Positions 6,124 to 8,355 of a DNA stretch of 8,355 bases are shown here, piece after piece; the first letter of the stretch is position 1; each line of letters starts with the position of its first letter. The notes under the pieces are model-generated. The model did no database searches, was not told where the DNA came from, and worked only from the letters and a program-made list of their open reading frames with translations. Source of the stretch: Rhodobacter sp. (GTDB lineage: Bacteria; Pseudomonadota; Alphaproteobacteria; Rhodobacterales; Rhodobacteraceae); assembly GCA_027482795.1 (NCBI GenBank), contig JAIXVS010000048.1:1-8355 (forward strand). The letters are read 5' to 3'. The position numbers were made by a program, and so were the translations under genes.

Positions 6124-7311
6124 TTACTTCGTATAGCGCTTGGCCCATTCCTCGGCCAAACGGGTCATCCAACTGGCGTGAGGTTCAGCCAAAGTTGCGC
6201 CCAAATCTTCCAGTTTTGGCAGGGCGGGGGCGCTGGGCAGGGCGGCAAAGGCGGCTTTGGCTGCATCATCCAGCTTGGCAGGATCAAGGACGGAATAGGA
6301 ACCCAGCACTTCGATGTTTTGCATATGGGCCTGCGTTGCGGGGTCCAGCAGGAAATTCGCCACAACCTTTGCCCCATCAATATGCGCCGCGTTATAGGGA
6401 ATGGCCACAAAGCTAACATTGCCCAAGCTGCCACCCTTGGGCACAAAAACGCGGGTGGTTTCTGGCAATAGGCCCTGCGCAATACCTGCGGCGGCAGAGG
6501 CAGGATCGAACGACAGGGAAATATCAATTTCGCCGTCATTCAGCAGCTGATCCTGCACCGATTGGTTTTCGGGAAAGGCCGCACCCCCCCGCCACAGGTT
6601 TGGCCGCAGGCTGTCATACCATGCCCACAGTGGGGCGGTTGCGGTTTCAAATGCGGCATCGGTGACGGGAGATTGTAACGCGGCAGCATCGGGCGCCAAT
6701 TCGATCAGCGCCTGCTTCAAAAAGGTTGCACCCATAAAATCAGAGGGGTTTGGATGTGTCACACGGCCGGGATTGGCAGCGGCCCAAGTGGCAAATTCCG
6801 CCATGCTGGCGGGCGGCGCGGCCACGCGGGCGCTGTCATAGGTAAAGACAAATTTCGCCAGCCGCCACGGGCTTTCCAGCCCATCGACAGGGGTCGTGAA
6901 ATCCACCGAATTGGGCGAGGTTGGGGAAAGATCAAGATATTTCGCATTGGGCAAATCGGCCACAAATGGGCCGTGCAGCAGGCCCTGATCCTTCATCGCC
7001 AAAAAGTTTGGCCCGTTGATCCAAATCATGTCCACACTGCCGCCCGTATCCTGCCCCGCCGCCTTTTCCGAGATAACGCGGCTGACCGCCTCGGCGGTGT
7101 CTGTCAGTTTGACTTGTTCGATCCGAACACCATAATCCGCCTCTAGCTGCGCGCTGGCCCATGCGATGAAATCATTGGTGCGCGCATCGCCGCCCCATGC
7201 GTTCCAATACACTGTCTGGCCCCGTGCTGCATCCAAGGTGGCCTGCCAATCGGCAAGTGCGGGGGTAGCAAGGCCAGTGGCCAAGGCTGCCGCGGTGATC
7301 AGGCGTTTCAT
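6124..7311 (-). CDS. ynjB: YnjB-like periplasmic substrate-binding protein
   Basis: This 395-residue extracellular solute-binding protein is close to E. coli YnjB in length and in recognisable blocks: GQTVYWNAWGGD (31-42), the TGGSVDMIWINGPNF stretch (89-103), GLESPW (144-149), LSFDPA (266-271) and the C-terminal EPHASWMTRLAEEWAKRY. A clear Sec signal peptide is present: MKRL, a hydrophobic core, and an ALA|DW cleavage site after residue 20. There is no lipobox Cys, so the mature protein should be free in the periplasm. It would capture the solute and deliver it to YnjC/YnjD. The ligand is not known; databases often label the family as putative thiamine transport, and nothing seen here decides that. 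The start ATG has AAAGGA at 7320-7325, 8 nt upstream. It lies 25 bp downstream of the flavoprotein gene on the same strand. Confidence 0.92.
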   Translation of the reverse strand: MKRLITAAALATGLATPALADWQATLDAARGQTVYWNAWGGDARTNDFIAWASAQLEADYGVRIEQVKLTDTAEAVSRVISEKAAGQDTGGSVDMIWINGPNFLAMKDQGLLHGPFVADLPNAKYLDLSPTSPNSVDFTTPVDGLESPWRLAKFVFTYDSARVAAPPASMAEFATWAAANPGRVTHPNPSDFMGATFLKQALIELAPDAAALQSPVTDAAFETATAPLWAWYDSLRPNLWRGGAAFPENQSVQDQLLNDGEIDISLSFDPASAAAGIAQGLLPETTRVFVPKGGSLGNVSFVAIPYNAAHIDGAKVVANFLLDPATQAHMQNIEVLGSYSVLDPAKLDDAAKAAFAALPSAPALPKLEDLGATLAEPHASWMTRLAEEWAKRYTK

Positions 7312-7319
7312 GTCGTTTT

Positions 7320-7325
7320 TCCTTT
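7320..7325 (-). promoter_or_regulatory. Ribosome binding site of ynjB
   Basis: AAAGGA on the minus strand lies 8 nt before the ynjB ATG at 7311, within the 25-bp gap after the flavoprotein stop. Confidence 0.6.
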
Positions 7326-7336
7326 CATTCCATCGT

Positions 7337-8355
7337 CTAACCGCGCTGCCATGTGTGGAATCGCTCCACCACAGCCAGCAAGCGCGGGTTCACATGTGCG
7401 CGCCGCCAAGTGCCTGCGGCGAATTTATTAGCCTCGGCCAAGGTAGGGTAAATATGGATCGTGCCCAGAATTTTGTTCAGGCCCAGCCCATGCTTCATTG
7501 CCAGAACAAATTCGGCCATCACATCGCCCGCATGCGGCCCAACGATGGTCGCGCCCAAGATCTTGTCACTTTTGGGCGGTGTCAGCACTTTGACAAAGCC
7601 ATGTGCCGCCCCATCGGCAATCGCGCGGTCAAGATGGCCAATGTCATAGCGCGTCACCTCATGCGCGATGCCTTGCGCCACAGCTTCGGATTCCGATAGG
7701 CCAACGCGGGCAACCTCGGGGTCGGTAAAGGTGGCCCAAGGGATCACGCGGTAATCGGCCTTGAATCGTTTGAAACTGCCAAACAGGGCATTTACGGCGG
7801 CAAACCACGCCTGATGGCTGGCGGTATGGGTAAACTGATAGGGGCCAGCCACATCGCCCGCGGCCAGAATATGTGGGAATAGGGTTTCCAAATACGCGTT
7901 GGTTTCCACAACGCGGCCCGTTTTGATGCCCAGTTCTTCCAGACCAAAGCCCGTCAGACGCGGTGCGCGGCCAACGGCGGCGATCATCTGGTCAAAGATA
8001 ATGCGGCGCGTTGTGCCGCCTGCCTCAACCTCGATCCACTTTTCACCCTTTGTCACGCCGCAGGCCAGTGCCTTGTGCCCTGTCAAAACCTGCACCCCAT
8101 CGGCCTGCAGCGACGCCTGCACAACAGCGGATACATCGACATCTTCGCGCCCCATCAGGCGCGGCGCCATTTCAATTTGGGTGACATCAGAGCCAAGCCG
8201 CGCAAAGCTTTGCGCCAGTTCGCAGCCAATCGGCCCACCACCCAAAACCACCAACCGCTTGGGCGCGGTTTTGTGGGTTTTCAATGCGTCCCACAGCGTG
8301 TCTGATGTCACAAAGCCTACATCTTCGATCCCTTTCAAAGGCGGCACAAAGGGGC
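7337..8355 (-). CDS. Mercuric-reductase-like FAD/NAD(P) disulfide oxidoreductase (5' end missing)
   Basis: About 339 C-terminal codons of a class I pyridine nucleotide-disulfide oxidoreductase are present; the FAD-binding N-terminus and the redox-active Cys pair lie beyond the right edge. The GTG at 8347 is an internal valine, not a start, since the frame stays open to the edge (PFVPPLKGIEDVG). Visible in order: the NAD(P)-binding glycine motif VVLGGGPIGCELA, the second FAD motif ILAAGDVAG, and the dimerisation domain beginning near PWATFTDPEVARVGLSE. The C-terminal dyad region reads TIHIYPTLAEANKFAAGTW. Here Tyr (codon 7448-7450) stands where dihydrolipoamide dehydrogenases have the catalytic His, as in mercuric reductases, yet the C-terminal vicinal Cys pair of MerA is absent. 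The substrate is unknown. The gene is transcribed first, 25 bp before ynjB, so an operon with the importer is likely. Many such proteins are annotated as mercuric reductase or dihydrolipoyl dehydrogenase family, and neither activity is supported. Confidence 0.85.
   Translation of the reverse strand, partial: PFVPPLKGIEDVGFVTSDTLWDALKTHKTAPKRLVVLGGGPIGCELAQSFARLGSDVTQIEMAPRLMGREDVDVSAVVQASLQADGVQVLTGHKALACGVTKGEKWIEVEAGGTTRRIIFDQMIAAVGRAPRLTGFGLEELGIKTGRVVETNAYLETLFPHILAAGDVAGPYQFTHTASHQAWFAAVNALFGSFKRFKADYRVIPWATFTDPEVARVGLSESEAVAQGIAHEVTRYDIGHLDRAIADGAAHGFVKVLTPPKSDKILGATIVGPHAGDVMAEFVLAMKHGLGLNKILGTIHIYPTLAEANKFAAGTWRRAHVNPRLLAVVERFHTWQRG

Noticed and set aside
5635..6471. Rightward open frame of 278 codons opposite ynjC and ynjB
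   Set aside because: It runs across the junction of two well-recognised genes on the other strand, and its translation is Ala/Arg/Ser-rich without any domain.
8345..8347. GTG at 8347 as the start of the flavoprotein
   Set aside because: The frame continues open to the window edge with family-typical residues, and a protein starting here would lack the whole FAD-binding and redox-Cys domain.
7337..8355. Mercury resistance operon
   Set aside because: No merR, merT or merP is adjacent, the flavoprotein lacks the C-terminal Cys pair, and the following genes encode a YnjBCD importer.

Overview
The window reads as a GC-rich alphaproteobacterial chromosome, most likely Rhodobacterales/Rhodobacteraceae. 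This is judged from codon use, the compact gene packing, and the particular forms of the PhnL, PhnN, DUF1045, PhnM, UDP-glucuronate-epimerase-like and mercuric-reductase-like proteins encoded. Nearly every base is coding. The longest stretches without a gene are about 84 bp (1461-1544) and 61 bp (3729-3789). No RNA gene, insertion sequence, CRISPR array or prophage feature was seen.

Left part (1-2687), phosphonate catabolism by C-P lyase. The 3' end of phnL overlaps phnN by ATGA. A DUF1045 gene on the opposite strand follows, with its 3' end overlapping the end of phnN. phnM then reads rightward from a divergent promoter region shared with DUF1045. That region holds a perfect 7-bp inverted repeat resembling a Pho box. 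PhnL belongs to the C-P lyase core, PhnM makes the 5-triphosphate intermediate into the 5-phosphate, and PhnN turns ribose 1,5-bisphosphate into PRPP. The intervening cyclic-phosphate step, normally done by PhnP, has no classical gene in view. The DUF1045 protein has both His-x-Thr motifs of 2H phosphoesterases and is a reasonable candidate for it.

Middle (2691-3728), a single leftward nucleotide-sugar epimerase of the UDP-glucuronate 4-epimerase type. It converges on phnM with only a 3-bp gap and has no surface-polysaccharide neighbours in the window.

Right part (3790-8355), a leftward operon. In transcription order it holds a mercuric-reductase-like FAD/NAD(P) flavoprotein (N-terminus cut by the window edge) and then the three genes of a YnjBCD-type ABC importer: periplasmic binding protein, fused double permease and ATPase. 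Junctions are tight: 25 bp, then TAA-C-GTG, then ATGA. The importer's substrate is not established. Databases often call it a putative thiamine system, which nothing in this sequence supports. The flavoprotein has Tyr where dihydrolipoamide dehydrogenases have the catalytic His, and it lacks the C-terminal Cys pair of true mercuric reductases.
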